The notes: a model not told the origin generated them from the sequence alone. Shown: positions 1 to 8,410, numbered from the stretch's first letter. The stretch is 26,935 bases of DNA from Firm-13 sp964617375 (GCA_964617375.1 CAZTXQ010000039.1:1-26935); one strand, 5' to 3'. Numbers and translations are program-made.

Positions 1-125
1 GGCCGGCGCACATACGAAACCACGTCTGGAGATCCATTTCGTATGTGCATTTCGTTCAAGAGGAGACATAAGGAAGGCCGGCGCACATACGAAACCACGT
101 CTGGAAGCCCATTTCGTATGTGCAT
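1..125. repeat. Two tandem copies of a 12-bp-stem hairpin repeat (family A)
   Basis: Two near-identical units start at 1 and 76, a 75-bp period. Each contains a perfect 12-bp inverted repeat (GCACATACGAAA / TTTCGTATGTGC). In copy 1 the arms are 8-19 and 37-48; in copy 2 they are 83-94 and 112-123. The loop is 17 nt in both and differs at only a few bases. A 34-nt segment (49-82) separates the two hairpins. The array starts at the window edge, so more copies may lie upstream. No T-run follows either hairpin, so these are not ordinary terminators. No protein is plausibly encoded. Function unknown. Confidence 0.85.
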
Positions 126-733
126 TCCCGAAACTGAGAAGCATTGCGCTAGAGCAGTTGACAGCGATAAAGGCAGCATAGTCAAGACTGACATTATGTA
201 GGTTTTTGAATTTACACACAAATTTGGACTTGACTGTGATCATTGACGAATAAACGAGTATTTGTTTATTGAAATGCATATCGTAGCGCAAAAATTACCC
301 ACCAAATCAATGGTTTTGCCATTTTGGTGGGTAATCCACCCCAGCATACCATACGCCTGCTCGAAAATGAGCAGAAATGCGTTTGTCGGTACAGACGTGT
401 ATATGAAGCGGTGCTTTTCACGCGTAATTATATGCACAGGAGTGCCCGATCCCCGTAGTTGGCGCCGCTGTGCTCTGAAATCGGGGCTCAATATACCAAA
501 TTGTATGTACAGGCATGCGCGATGAGCTATTCATTCCTGATTGACTGCGAAATCAATGATTTCGACCATTTCTTATGTATAACAGTGAATGGTAACTCGA
601 TAATTTATCAATGATCAAGCAGCAAATCCAGAATACTGTCTGACTGGATGGCATTCTCACGCTTACACAGCGGCAATCTAGTCCGGACGCGAGGCGGAAG
701 AAATTGAACGCGCTAATATAGCAAGTAAGAACG
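126..733. other. Intergenic stretch without a convincing gene
   Basis: Short open frames exist on both strands but none has a good ribosome binding site, a recognisable product or family-like composition. The stretch holds one solo copy of hairpin family B (295-368). There is also a half-arm-like sequence near 212-227 (TTACACACAAATTTGG), possibly a decayed copy. The segment around 600-733 might be a decayed gene end, because a terminator-like hairpin follows it, but no protein family was recognised. Confidence 0.55.
295..368. repeat. Solo divergent copy of hairpin family B (74-bp unit)
   Basis: A 40-nt hairpin at 295-334 has 12-bp arms TTACCCACCAAA / TTTGGTGGGTAA and a 16-nt loop. The following 34 nt (335-368) resembles the spacer of the five-unit array at 20987-21356, sharing a TCC start, CAGCATAC and CTCGAAAA. 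Relative to those copies, one A-T pair in the stem is replaced by C-G on both arms. This compensatory change supports a folded structure being maintained. It lies about 20 kb from the main array, so the family is dispersed. Confidence 0.8.
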
Positions 734-767
734 GGACTGTCTCTCAACTTGCAGCAGTCCTTTTTTT
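734..767 (+). terminator. Possible terminator
   Basis: GGACTG (734-739) and CAGTCC (755-760) form a 6-bp stem with a 15-nt loop, followed directly by seven T. The stem is short and no clear gene lies upstream, so this is only a moderate call. It may be the remains of a lost gene's terminator. Confidence 0.4.
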
Positions 768-828
768 GCTTGAAGAACCAAGACCATGCTGCCGTTATTA
801 TTTTCTTAAAAATTTACCGCAGGGGGTA

Positions 829-857
829 TTGACAGTCCGTCGCTCTCGTATTATTGT
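829..857 (+). promoter_or_regulatory. Sigma-A promoter of the GntR/ABC operon
   Basis: A perfect -35 TTGACA at 829-834 is followed after 17 bp by TATTGT (852-857). The predicted transcript start is near 864, giving a leader of about 130 nt before the regulator gene at 998. No competing promoter is as good in this interval. Confidence 0.65.
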
Positions 858-874
858 ACTAAGTGCGTAATACA
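855..874. promoter_or_regulatory. Candidate GntR operator overlapping the -10 and start site
   Basis: TGTACTAAGTGCGTAATACA is an imperfect inverted repeat with outer arms TGTA/TACA. It overlaps the -10 hexamer and the predicted transcript start. GntR proteins of the YtrA type commonly repress their own operon from such a site. The placement fits autorepression by the product of 998-1369, but this is inference from position and symmetry. Confidence 0.4.
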
Positions 875-997
875 GCAACACAAAAGCGCAAAATACAGAC
901 AGACGATAAGCCGCCGGACCCGAAGGGCGGCATGAATTGAATCGGAAAACGGGTATTACATGAACGTACGGCTTCGAGCCGGAGGAAAGGAGAATAA

Positions 998-1369
998 ATG
1001 GATGACACTTTTGATTCGAACAGCCCGATCTACCTGCAATTGATGAAACTATTCACGATTCGGATCGCGGGGGGAGAGTGGGGTCCGGGCGAAAGGGTAA
1101 TGACGGTACGTGATCTTGCCGTCGCCTTTAAGGTGAATCCCAACACGGTTCAGCGGGCATTGTCCGAAATGGAGCGTGAAGGGCTCATGTTCACGGAAAG
1201 AACAGCGGGGCGTTTCATTACAAATGACCAGAAACGAATCGATACAGCTCGAAGCGAGCTGGCCGAACAGGAGATTTCCGATTTTATCCGTCACATGAAG
1301 ATGCTCGGATACGATAAGAAGGACTGGATGGCGCTCGTCGAAGAGCTTATGAAGAAGGAGAATATCTGA
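998..1369 (+). CDS. GntR family transcriptional regulator, YtrA-like
   Basis: This 123-residue protein has a GntR winged-helix DNA-binding domain over about residues 8-77, including the typical 'PIYLQL' start, 'GPGERVMTVRDLA', and the recognition-helix region 'VNPNTVQRALSEMEREGL'. Only about 45 residues follow. This is the short helical dimerisation tail of the YtrA subfamily, not a large ligand-binding domain. An AAGGAG ribosome binding site at 987-992 fixes the start. Its stop is one base before the ATPase gene, so the two are surely cotranscribed. By family precedent it represses this ABC operon and is released by an inducer, often a cell-envelope-active compound. The inducer cannot be read from the sequence. 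Confidence 0.92.
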   Translation: MDDTFDSNSPIYLQLMKLFTIRIAGGEWGPGERVMTVRDLAVAFKVNPNTVQRALSEMEREGLMFTERTAGRFITNDQKRIDTARSELAEQEISDFIRHMKMLGYDKKDWMALVEELMKKENI

Positions 1370-1370
1370 T

Positions 1371-2078
1371 ATGAGTATTATTGAAGTCAAGCATCTGCAA
1401 AAAAAGTTCGGCTCAAACATTGTGCTCAATGATCTGTCCCTCAATCTTGAAGCGGGACGGATCGTAGGGCTCTTAGGCCCGAACGGATGCGGAAAATCAA
1501 CCCTGATGAAGATTCTGGCCGGCTTGACCAGCGACTATGAAGGCGAAATCCTTCTGGACGGACAGGCCCCCGGTATCCATACAAAAGCAATTACATCCTA
1601 CCTGCCCGAAAAGACATACGTCGAGACCTGGATGCGCCCGCGTGACATTTTCAATTATTTTGCCGATTTCTACTCGGACTTTGACCGGAAAAAAGCGGAG
1701 GAGATGCTCGCGCAGTTCCGCCTCAAGGATACGCAGCCGGTCCGCACGATGTCGAAAGGCATGCAGGAGAAACTGCAGCTGATTCTTGTTATGGCGCGAA
1801 AAGCAAAGATCTACCTCCTGGACGAACCTATGGGCGGCGTAGATCCGGCGACAAGAAGTGCAATTCTGGACGTCACGCTGCGTCAGTATCAGGAAGACGC
1901 GATTATGGTTTTCGCGACGCATATGATTGCGGATGTCGAAGCAGTCTTCGACAGCGTGATTTTCCTCGGGTACGGAGAGCTGAAGCTCTTCGAAGACGTG
2001 GACCAGGTTCGTGAAAAATACGGCAAGAGTGTCGACGAGTTATTCAGGGAGGTGTTCAAATGTTCGGTAAGCTTGTAA
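1371..2078 (+). CDS. ABC transporter ATP-binding protein
   Basis: This 235-residue protein is a single ABC nucleotide-binding domain. Walker A is GPNGCGKST (residues 36-44), the signature region is MSKGM (127-131) in place of LSGGQ, Walker B is IYLLDEP (147-153), and the switch histidine is H184 in 'ATHM'. The Q-loop position reads YLPEK, a form often seen in bacitracin/YtrB-type exporters. The gene starts directly after the regulator stop, with AAGGAG near 1355. Its last 19 nt overlap the permease gene, which implies translational coupling. It probably energises the membrane protein encoded next. Substrate unknown; the YtrA-type context suggests export or envelope stress response. Confidence 0.93.
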   Translation: MSIIEVKHLQKKFGSNIVLNDLSLNLEAGRIVGLLGPNGCGKSTLMKILAGLTSDYEGEILLDGQAPGIHTKAITSYLPEKTYVETWMRPRDIFNYFADFYSDFDRKKAEEMLAQFRLKDTQPVRTMSKGMQEKLQLILVMARKAKIYLLDEPMGGVDPATRSAILDVTLRQYQEDAIMVFATHMIADVEAVFDSVIFLGYGELKLFEDVDQVREKYGKSVDELFREVFKCSVSL

Positions 2079-2896
2079 AACATGAATTCCGCGCAACGGC
2101 GCGTATTATACCTTTTGTCTTCCTGGTGACGGTGTTCCTTGCGCTGGTTCATATGCTGACAGTGCGCCTGAATCTCGGTGTCCTCGCAAATCTGTCCTTT
2201 GTACTTGTGGTCATTATGTGCTTTGCGCAGATCGCGGTAACGGTTATTCTGATTGTATGGAGATATTATAAGAGCCTTTATTCAAATGAAGGGTATTTGA
2301 CACACACGCTTCCGGTTGCGCCCTCCAAACATCTCTGGAGCAAGCTTCTGGTAGGAGGCGTCTGGTACCTGGCGGCCATGCTGCTTACATTCGGCGTCAT
2401 TACGACCGTAATTTCCACGGATTTACAGATGAAAGATGTTATCACCTATGATAAATTCTTACAACTTTTCGGAATGCAGAACAATCAGACGACTTTCTTT
2501 GTGATCATTGCCGTTATGATGCTCATCAGCGTTGTGCAGACACTGGCCGAAGCCTATTTTGCCATAACGGTCGGAAGCGTTTCGAAGCTTCATAAGCTCG
2601 GGATCGGCGGACCGATTCTCATTTTCTTTGCGGAATATATGGGACTTCAGATCGTAAACACCATGGGCATGCTCTTTATACCCCTGGGTCTGAAAATGAG
2701 TATGGATGGAGAGGGAATGATTTTTCAGGTCGTGAACCAGAACATGCTGTCTACCTTTCTGGAGAGCATAAAAACAAACACATCCGTTGATTCCGGTGTT
2801 ATCGGACTCGGATCCTTTATAATGCTTCCGATTGTCATCTGTTCCCTTCTCTTCATAACGAGCCGCGTGTTGAATAAAAACACAAGCATCCGGTAA
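2060..2896 (+). CDS. ABC transporter permease (ABC-2-like membrane protein)
   Basis: This 278-residue hydrophobic protein has about six predicted membrane helices. The first follows 'MFGKLVKHEFRATAR' (a typical ABC-2 permease opening), and the last ends near the C-terminus before a short basic tail. The middle region contains a non-membrane stretch of about 40 residues. A GGGAGG ribosome binding site precedes the ATG, which lies inside the end of the ATPase gene. It is the third gene of the regulator-ATPase-permease operon and the likely membrane partner of the preceding ATPase. Substrate cannot be predicted. Confidence 0.88.
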   Translation: MFGKLVKHEFRATARIIPFVFLVTVFLALVHMLTVRLNLGVLANLSFVLVVIMCFAQIAVTVILIVWRYYKSLYSNEGYLTHTLPVAPSKHLWSKLLVGGVWYLAAMLLTFGVITTVISTDLQMKDVITYDKFLQLFGMQNNQTTFFVIIAVMMLISVVQTLAEAYFAITVGSVSKLHKLGIGGPILIFFAEYMGLQIVNTMGMLFIPLGLKMSMDGEGMIFQVVNQNMLSTFLESIKTNTSVDSGVIGLGSFIMLPIVICSLLFITSRVLNKNTSIR

Positions 2897-2922
2897 GGGC
2901 TTTCGTTGCCTTTATGAATCAC

Positions 2923-2931
2923 TGCTATAAT
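2923..2931 (+). promoter_or_regulatory. Extended -10 promoter before the efflux operon
   Basis: TGCTATAAT (2923-2931) is a perfect -10 hexamer with the upstream TG extension, 46 nt before the adaptor gene. No good -35 lies at 16-18 bp, which is normal for extended -10 promoters. It suggests that the MacAB-like genes have their own transcript. Confidence 0.5.
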
Positions 2932-2976
2932 AAGATATAACAACAGCATTTAAATACATATCGGGAGGAGACACAT

Positions 2977-4503
2977 ATGTCTGTTCATAGGAAGAGGAAA
3001 TGGATCAAATGGGTTATTCTGGCACTTGCCGTTCTAATAATCGGTTCCGTATGGTTCGCGTCATCACAGGCCACCGCCAAAGCAGCGCTCCTCAAATCGG
3101 AATCCGAAGCGGCCGTCCAGGCCCAAAGAGGCGATATCCGTGTGATCGTTCAGGCGAACGGCTCGATCCGTCCTTCCTCTTCTTCCGATGTGTATGCTCC
3201 GCTTTCCGGCGAGGTCGCTGAATTGTCCGTTAAGAACGGAGATGCGGTGAAGGCCGGGGATCTGATTCTCACGCTGAAGAACGATACGATCGACGACGAA
3301 ATCGCGGCCCTTAACAGCCAGCTCAGTTCAACGGATCTTCAGATTCTGACGACGGACTCCTCCAGGAGCAGCAATATTTCTTCGACGGTCTCAGGCCGGG
3401 TCAAGGCGATCTACGCCGTGGAAGACCGTGACGTCGCGTCGGCAATGGAGACGGACGGCGGACTTATCCTTTTGTCTGCCGACGATATGATGCAGCTTGT
3501 TTTCGCGCCCGAAAAAGAAATCAAGTCCGGCGACGAAGTAACCGTCACGGTCGGTGCCAGATCGGTCGACGCGACCGTGCGTTCCGTAAGCGCGGGCCTG
3601 GCCGAAGTTGTTTTCCCGGATGACCCCGATAATCTCTTTGAGATCGGGGCAGATGCATCCTGCGAATTGCGCGACGGGACCACGATCGGGAAGGGAACTC
3701 TTCAGGTCCATATGCCTTATGTGATAACCGGCAGGGAAGGCCTCGTCTCGGAAATACTGGTCGAAACCGGCGATAAAGTAAATGCCGGCGACCGATTGAT
3801 CAAGCTCGACGAGCCGGTCTATTCTGCGGCGTACGCAGAACTTTTAATCTCCAGACAGGATACACTCGACAAGCTCGCCGAGAAAACAGCCAAGAGAGAG
3901 GCGCTTCAGGTGCACGCACCGCAGGACGGTATCGTCGAGAACCTTACGGTATCCGAACACACGAGCGTACAGGAGAGCATGCTGCTCTTCACCGTAGGAT
4001 CCTCGGATGCGTTTGAACTAACGGTCGCCGCCGACGAGCTCGACATCGCGAAAATCAAGACCGGCCAGACCGTAAGTATCGCGCTCGACGCCTTGGCAGG
4101 CGCCGAATATACCGGCACCGTTGACCGTGTTTCTTCCGCAGGCACCTATTCGAACGGTGTAACGACATATGACGTGACGATCCGCCTCGCCAGTGCGGAT
4201 GGGATCCTCACAGGCATGAGCGCCAGAGCGGATATTCTGGTCGCGTCTCATACAGACGTCCTCCTGATTCCGGTATCGGCGATCAAGACAGTCGACGGCG
4301 AGAAGTACGTCATGGCAATCCCCGCTCCGGGCACATCGGATACGGCATCGGCAGCCGGCGTGCAGACCAAAATCACTATAGGACTCAGCGATGCTTCGGA
4401 AGCCGAGGTGCTTTCCGGAATCGAAGACGGCCAGTATCTTCTGGACCTGTCTGCCGGCAGTACTTCCGACGGTCTTTTCGCCTTCGGAAGAAATCAGGGT
4501 TGA
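2977..4503 (+). CDS. HlyD/MacA-like efflux periplasmic-adaptor-type protein
   Basis: This 508-residue membrane-fusion (adaptor) protein has an N-terminal anchor at about residues 9-30 and then biotinyl/lipoyl-type hairpin segments. One is 'VYAPLSGEVAELSVKNGDAV' near residue 70; another 'GLVSEILVETGDKVNAGD' repeat lies near residue 255. A short helical hairpin near 'LISRQDTLDKLAEKTAKREAL' leads to beta-barrel segments and a C-terminal 'TGMSARADILVA...VLLIPVSAIK' typical of RND/MacA adaptors. The start has a GGGAGGAG site. It is followed within 8 nt by a MacB-type ATPase and then its permease, the usual order for Gram-positive export systems. The protein probably links the permease to substrate outside the membrane. 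It is longer than MacA (about 370), with an apparent duplicated lipoyl region. Confidence 0.88.
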   Translation: MSVHRKRKWIKWVILALAVLIIGSVWFASSQATAKAALLKSESEAAVQAQRGDIRVIVQANGSIRPSSSSDVYAPLSGEVAELSVKNGDAVKAGDLILTLKNDTIDDEIAALNSQLSSTDLQILTTDSSRSSNISSTVSGRVKAIYAVEDRDVASAMETDGGLILLSADDMMQLVFAPEKEIKSGDEVTVTVGARSVDATVRSVSAGLAEVVFPDDPDNLFEIGADASCELRDGTTIGKGTLQVHMPYVITGREGLVSEILVETGDKVNAGDRLIKLDEPVYSAAYAELLISRQDTLDKLAEKTAKREALQVHAPQDGIVENLTVSEHTSVQESMLLFTVGSSDAFELTVAADELDIAKIKTGQTVSIALDALAGAEYTGTVDRVSSAGTYSNGVTTYDVTIRLASADGILTGMSARADILVASHTDVLLIPVSAIKTVDGEKYVMAIPAPGTSDTASAAGVQTKITIGLSDASEAEVLSGIEDGQYLLDLSAGSTSDGLFAFGRNQG

Positions 4504-4511
4504 GGCGCGCT

Positions 4512-5207
4512 ATGATTGAGCTTAAAAACGTACGTAAAACCTACACTTTAGGCGGCGAGACAGTCCATGCCGTCGACGGCCTATCGCTTCAGATCGAGGA
4601 ACACGAGTTTATCGCGATCATCGGTGCATCCGGCAGCGGAAAATCCACGTTGATGAATATCATTGGATGTCTCGATACCGCAGACGAAGGCGACTACATC
4701 CTGAGAGGCCAGAACATTACTTCCTATACCGAGAATCAGATGGCCGCCTTGCGCAACCGCGAGATCGGATTCGTTTTCCAGCAGTTCAATCTTCTTCAGA
4801 AGCTGACCGCGCTCGAAAATGTGGAACTCCCCCTGATATATCAGGGTGTCGGAGCGTCGGAACGGCGTGAACGCGCATCAGCCGTACTCGCACAGGTGGG
4901 CCTTGCAGCACACATGAATCACCGGCCGAACCAGCTGTCCGGCGGACAGCAGCAAAGAGTCGCCGTCGCCCGTGCCCTCGTGACACATCCGGCCCTGATT
5001 CTCGCCGACGAACCGACCGGGAACCTCGATTCCAAATCCAGCCGTGAAATTATCGCGATGTTCCGCGAGCTCAACGAGAAGGGGAACACTATCCTTCTGA
5101 TTACACACGACGAACACATCGCCGGACAGGCTGACCGCCGCGTCCGGATCGTCGACGGCAAAATCGTGACGGACAGCAAATATGACAAAGAGGAGGCCGG
5201 CGCATGA
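4512..5207 (+). CDS. MacB/LolD-type ABC transporter ATP-binding protein
   Basis: This 231-residue ATPase has Walker A GASGSGKST (residues 38-46), the MacB-family 'FVFQQFNLL' Q-loop, signature LSGGQQQR, Walker B 'LILADEPTGNLDS', and switch 'LLITHDEHIA'. These place it firmly in the MacB/LolD/FtsE group. An upstream in-frame TTG at 4500 is possible, but ATG 4512 gives the standard 'MIELKNVRKTY' opening. The next gene starts at the overlapping ATGA (5204-5207), so the ATPase and permease are translationally coupled. It drives the permease at 5204-6388, with the adaptor upstream. Likely cargo: a peptide, lipid or antimicrobial compound. Confidence 0.94.
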   Translation: MIELKNVRKTYTLGGETVHAVDGLSLQIEEHEFIAIIGASGSGKSTLMNIIGCLDTADEGDYILRGQNITSYTENQMAALRNREIGFVFQQFNLLQKLTALENVELPLIYQGVGASERRERASAVLAQVGLAAHMNHRPNQLSGGQQQRVAVARALVTHPALILADEPTGNLDSKSSREIIAMFRELNEKGNTILLITHDEHIAGQADRRVRIVDGKIVTDSKYDKEEAGA

Positions 5208-6388
5208 AAATAACACAGGCGATCAAGATGGCCTTTTCCGCGATCTTAAGCAACAAGATGCGTTCGTTTCTCACGATGCTTGGTATCATAATCGGCGTAT
5301 TGTCGGTCACGCTTCTGGTAGGCATCGTGCAGGGAGCCTCCGATTCCGTCACGGAACAGATCGAAGGCTTAGGCGGCAGCAAGCTGATTGCGGCCGTGAC
5401 CAGTCCGAAGACCACTTATATTACCCTCGAGGATCTTGCCTCGCTCGAGAACCATGATGGCGTTGCACTCATCGCACCGACGATCAGCGGTTACGACACA
5501 GCAAAGACGGAAGGCAATTCGTCGGCCGCAGACATCTCCGGCGTTACCGAGAACACACTGGCCGTTGACGGAGTCGCGGTCACGAACGGCCGCTTCATCC
5601 AGGCGAACGACAATGAACTCCGTCTGGACGTTGCTGTCGTCGGCGTTAAAATCGCGCGGGATCTCTACGGGCATACGGATGTAGTCGGAAGCCGTTTCAC
5701 GCTTCTCGGCCGCACCTTCGAGATCGTCGGTGTTCTCGAGGAAGACGGTTCGGCATCTTTAAGCTCCGAGGATTCCAAGATCTATATCCCGATCAAGACC
5801 GCGGCACGTCTCATGAAGCAGACGTCCATACTGTCCTTCAATGCGAGCGCTGTTTCGCCCGACAAGGTCGACGAAGCGAAGGCTTCGATCGATAAATTCC
5901 TCACCCAAAAAGTCCGCCCCATGTCCTCGGACAGCGAAGACAAAGGGTTTACGATCTTCAATATGGGCGACGTGCTTTCCGCTTTCAACAGCGTAATGAG
6001 CACGATGTCGCTTCTTCTCGGCGGGATTGCCGGCATCTCGCTGGTCGTCGGCGGTATCGGGATTATGAATATCATGCTGGTATCCGTGACGGAGAGGACC
6101 CGGGAGATCGGTATCCGCAAAGCCATAGGAGCGAAACATACCGATATCCTTATTCAGTTCCTGATCGAAGCGATTGCGATATCCGTCACGGGCGGTCTGA
6201 TCGGTATGATGCTGGGGGCTTTGTTCCTGCAGCTTCTGAGTGGTATCATGGACATGAGCCTGCATATGTCCGTATCGGTTTCGGCCCTGGCTCTCGGTTT
6301 CTCGCTTGCCATCGGCGTCATTTTCGGGATCTATCCCGCCAATAAAGCCGCCCGCTTGAAGCCGATCGACGCGCTTCGCTACGAGTAA
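5204..6388 (+). CDS. MacB-like ABC transporter permease (MacB_PCD/FtsX)
   Basis: This 394-residue protein has a MacB-family layout. One N-terminal membrane helix (about residues 20-42, 'SFLTMLGIIIGVLSVTLLVG') is followed by a large extracytoplasmic domain (about 45-255). Three C-terminal helices form an FtsX domain with the conserved 'GGIGIMNIMLVSVTERTREIGIRKAIGA' region and the closing 'ALRYE'. The length fits MacB permeases without a fused ATPase. It overlaps the ATPase by 4 nt. Such proteins couple ATP hydrolysis to mechanical movement of an extracytoplasmic partner, here presumably the HlyD-like adaptor. Confidence 0.93.
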   Translation: MKITQAIKMAFSAILSNKMRSFLTMLGIIIGVLSVTLLVGIVQGASDSVTEQIEGLGGSKLIAAVTSPKTTYITLEDLASLENHDGVALIAPTISGYDTAKTEGNSSAADISGVTENTLAVDGVAVTNGRFIQANDNELRLDVAVVGVKIARDLYGHTDVVGSRFTLLGRTFEIVGVLEEDGSASLSSEDSKIYIPIKTAARLMKQTSILSFNASAVSPDKVDEAKASIDKFLTQKVRPMSSDSEDKGFTIFNMGDVLSAFNSVMSTMSLLLGGIAGISLVVGGIGIMNIMLVSVTERTREIGIRKAIGAKHTDILIQFLIEAIAISVTGGLIGMMLGALFLQLLSGIMDMSLHMSVSVSALALGFSLAIGVIFGIYPANKAARLKPIDALRYE

Positions 6389-6444
6389 ACGCGTTCGCCG
6401 GAACCGCTTGATTATGGGCCGCAACGGTCCGCGGAGCATGATTC

Positions 6445-7830
6445 ATGACACTGGATACAATTGGCGGTTATAAAGCGAGAATTCCCGCGCACGTCCGCGG
6501 GATTATGGAACGTTTGGCCGAATCCGGATATGAATCGTATCTGGTTGGCGGTGCGGTCAGGGATATGCTTCTTGACAGTACTCCGGCGGATTTCGACTTA
6601 ACTTCGAACGCCACACCGGAGCAGATTCTTCGCGTTTTTCACGGATTCACCGTTGTCCCGACCGGCATCGCGCACGGCACCGTAACGGTCATTTCGTCGG
6701 GATATCCCATCGAGATAACGACCTACCGCATCGACGGCTCTTACTCGGACGCCCGCCGGCCGGATGGCGTATCTTTCAGCAAATCACTCGCGGAAGATGT
6801 GAAACGCCGCGACTTCACAATCAATGCGCTGGCCATGGACTCCGAAGGAAACGTAATCGATTATGTCGGCGGCGTCGCGGATCTCGAAAACAAACTCATC
6901 CGCTCGGTCGGCGAGCCGGGACAGCGGTTACAGGAAGACGCGCTGCGAATTCTGCGGGCCCTCCGCTTCTCCGCGGTTCTTGGATTTCCGATCGAGAAGG
7001 AGACGCGCCGGAGTCTTTTCCGGCATAAGAATCTGCTCCCGAAAGTATCGGCCGAACGAATCTGGTCGGAACTGACCGGCCTGATCTGCGGAGAATATGC
7101 GGATCAGGTACTCCTGTACTATGCGCGGATTCTGGGCGTCGTGATTCCGGAGATTCTTCCCATGCGAGGCTTTAATCAGCACAATCCGCATCACTGCTAC
7201 GATGTACTCGAACATACGGCCTATGTCGTCAAGAATACGCCTCCCGACAAGATCCTTCGTCTCGCTGCGCTTTTTCACGATATAGGTAAGCCGGTCGTTT
7301 TTGTGATGGATGCGGATGGCATCGGACACTTCTACGGCCATCAGAAGGTCAGCCGGGATATTGCCCACGACGTCCTTCTTCGTCTGAAGGCTGACAACCG
7401 GACCCGTGAGCGGGTAGAGACTCTGGTCCTGTGGCACGACGTGGAAATCGAGCCGTCCGAAAAAATCATCCGGCGCAGACTCGGCCAGTTCGGCGAGTCC
7501 CTGCTGCGGGATCTCCTTACGCTGAAACGGGCTGATACACTGGCCCAATCCGAGAAGAGCCGTTACCGGCTTGAGGAGCAGGCCAACATCTATAAATTAC
7601 TCGACGTCGTACTGTCCGGGAACGCCTGTTTCTCGATGAAAGATCTCGCGGTGAACGGCGACGACCTTCTTCGGATGGGCGCACCAAGGGGCCCCGGGAT
7701 CGGTGTGATCCTTGACGAACTTCTTCGGCTCGTGATCGACGGCGAGCTCCCCAACGATCGCGAAAAGCTTCTTAAATATGTGTATGCCAAAGAAACACAG
7801 GTAAAAAAAGATCCCGGCTCTTCGAACTGA
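6445..7830 (+). CDS. cca: CCA-adding tRNA nucleotidyltransferase with HD domain
   Basis: This 461-residue class II nucleotidyltransferase has the head motif 'YLVGGAVRDMLL' (about 34-45) and the metal-binding DxD in 'PADFDLTS' (about 48-55). The 'RRDFTINALAMD' region, 'RILRALRFSA' tRNA-binding neck, and an HD-domain motif 'ALFHDIGKP' (about 276-284) follow. This is the layout of clostridial CCA enzymes, which add the 3' CCA to tRNAs and can repair it; the HD domain may give phosphatase or phosphodiesterase activity. The start has GGAG at a suitable distance. It lies 56 nt after the efflux permease with no terminator seen, so it may be read through from that operon. Its stop codon sits inside the following terminator. 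Confidence 0.95.
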   Translation: MTLDTIGGYKARIPAHVRGIMERLAESGYESYLVGGAVRDMLLDSTPADFDLTSNATPEQILRVFHGFTVVPTGIAHGTVTVISSGYPIEITTYRIDGSYSDARRPDGVSFSKSLAEDVKRRDFTINALAMDSEGNVIDYVGGVADLENKLIRSVGEPGQRLQEDALRILRALRFSAVLGFPIEKETRRSLFRHKNLLPKVSAERIWSELTGLICGEYADQVLLYYARILGVVIPEILPMRGFNQHNPHHCYDVLEHTAYVVKNTPPDKILRLAALFHDIGKPVVFVMDADGIGHFYGHQKVSRDIAHDVLLRLKADNRTRERVETLVLWHDVEIEPSEKIIRRRLGQFGESLLRDLLTLKRADTLAQSEKSRYRLEEQANIYKLLDVVLSGNACFSMKDLAVNGDDLLRMGAPRGPGIGVILDELLRLVIDGELPNDREKLLKYVYAKETQVKKDPGSSN

Positions 7831-7846
7831 AGAGACCGGGATTTGT
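7811..7846. terminator. Terminator between convergent cca and hsp20
   Basis: ATCCCGG-CTCTT (7811-7822) pairs with AAGAG-A-CCGGGAT (7830-7842) around a 7-nt loop, with one bulged A. An A-run on the left (7803-7809) and TTTGTTT on the right let it serve either strand. The cca stop codon overlaps the loop and right arm. Confidence 0.75.
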
Positions 7847-7866
7847 TTACCTATAAATTACGCGTA

Positions 7867-8322
7867 TTATGCAATGTCGATTCGGCGGCTCTTCGGTGTC
7901 TCCTTGTCCTTCTTCGGCAAGGTCACCGTGAGTGTGCCATTCTCCAGCGATGCGCTGATATTTGCCGCATCAATATTGGTAAGGGGGAAACTTCTGGCGA
8001 AGCGGCCTGATCTGCGTTCACGGCAGATGTAACCTTCACTCTTTGTCTCATAATTCTCATCCGCTTCAACGGAAATGAGAAGACGATCCTCATCAACATC
8101 AAGATGAATCTGATCTTTCTTTATACCGGGTAGATCGGCGTCGAGAATATAGGCGTCCTTCGTCTCGCGAATATCCACCTTCATCTGGTTAAAGGCGCCG
8201 CCAAAGACAGGCGCCATGGATCCCCCGAAGAAACGGTCGAAAAAAGGATCAAGATCCGAACGATAATTACCGGCGGGCTCAAGTCCGCTGTTTTTCCTGT
8301 CAAATGGTGTAAGTCCGAACAT
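7867..8322 (-). CDS. Hsp20 family small heat shock protein
   Basis: This 151-residue protein has an alpha-crystallin domain over about residues 40-140: 'MKVDIRETKDAYILDADLPG', 'ERRSGRFARSFPL', and 'ASLENGTLTVTLPK'. A C-terminal 'RRIDIA' tail carries an I-x-I-like motif that docks neighbouring subunits. Such proteins are ATP-independent holdases that keep unfolding proteins soluble. The start was set at 8322 because a perfect AGGAGG (8331-8336) lies 8 nt before it. A longer in-frame ATG at 8361 places that site inside the gene and is less likely. It converges on cca. No CIRCE (HrcA) element was seen upstream. Confidence 0.94.
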   Translation of the reverse strand: MFGLTPFDRKNSGLEPAGNYRSDLDPFFDRFFGGSMAPVFGGAFNQMKVDIRETKDAYILDADLPGIKKDQIHLDVDEDRLLISVEADENYETKSEGYICRERRSGRFARSFPLTNIDAANISASLENGTLTVTLPKKDKETPKSRRIDIA

Positions 8323-8404
8323 AGTAAGCACCTCCTGATTCGTTTGTTTACTGTCAGCCAATGAATCATTCGACTGACTTTGACTATCTTTGTTCTTTAA
8401 TTCG

Positions 8405-8410
8405 ATTATA
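8405..8410 (-). promoter_or_regulatory. Possible -10 element of the hsp20 gene
   Basis: On the minus strand TATAAT occurs at 8410-8405, about 80 nt before the hsp20 start. No convincing -35 lies at 17 bp. This is a weak promoter call based on a perfect -10 and suitable placement. Confidence 0.35.

Noticed and set aside
262..525. Small open frame overlapping the solo hairpin copy
   Set aside because: It runs through a repeat and a low-quality intergenic region, has no ribosome binding site and no recognisable product.
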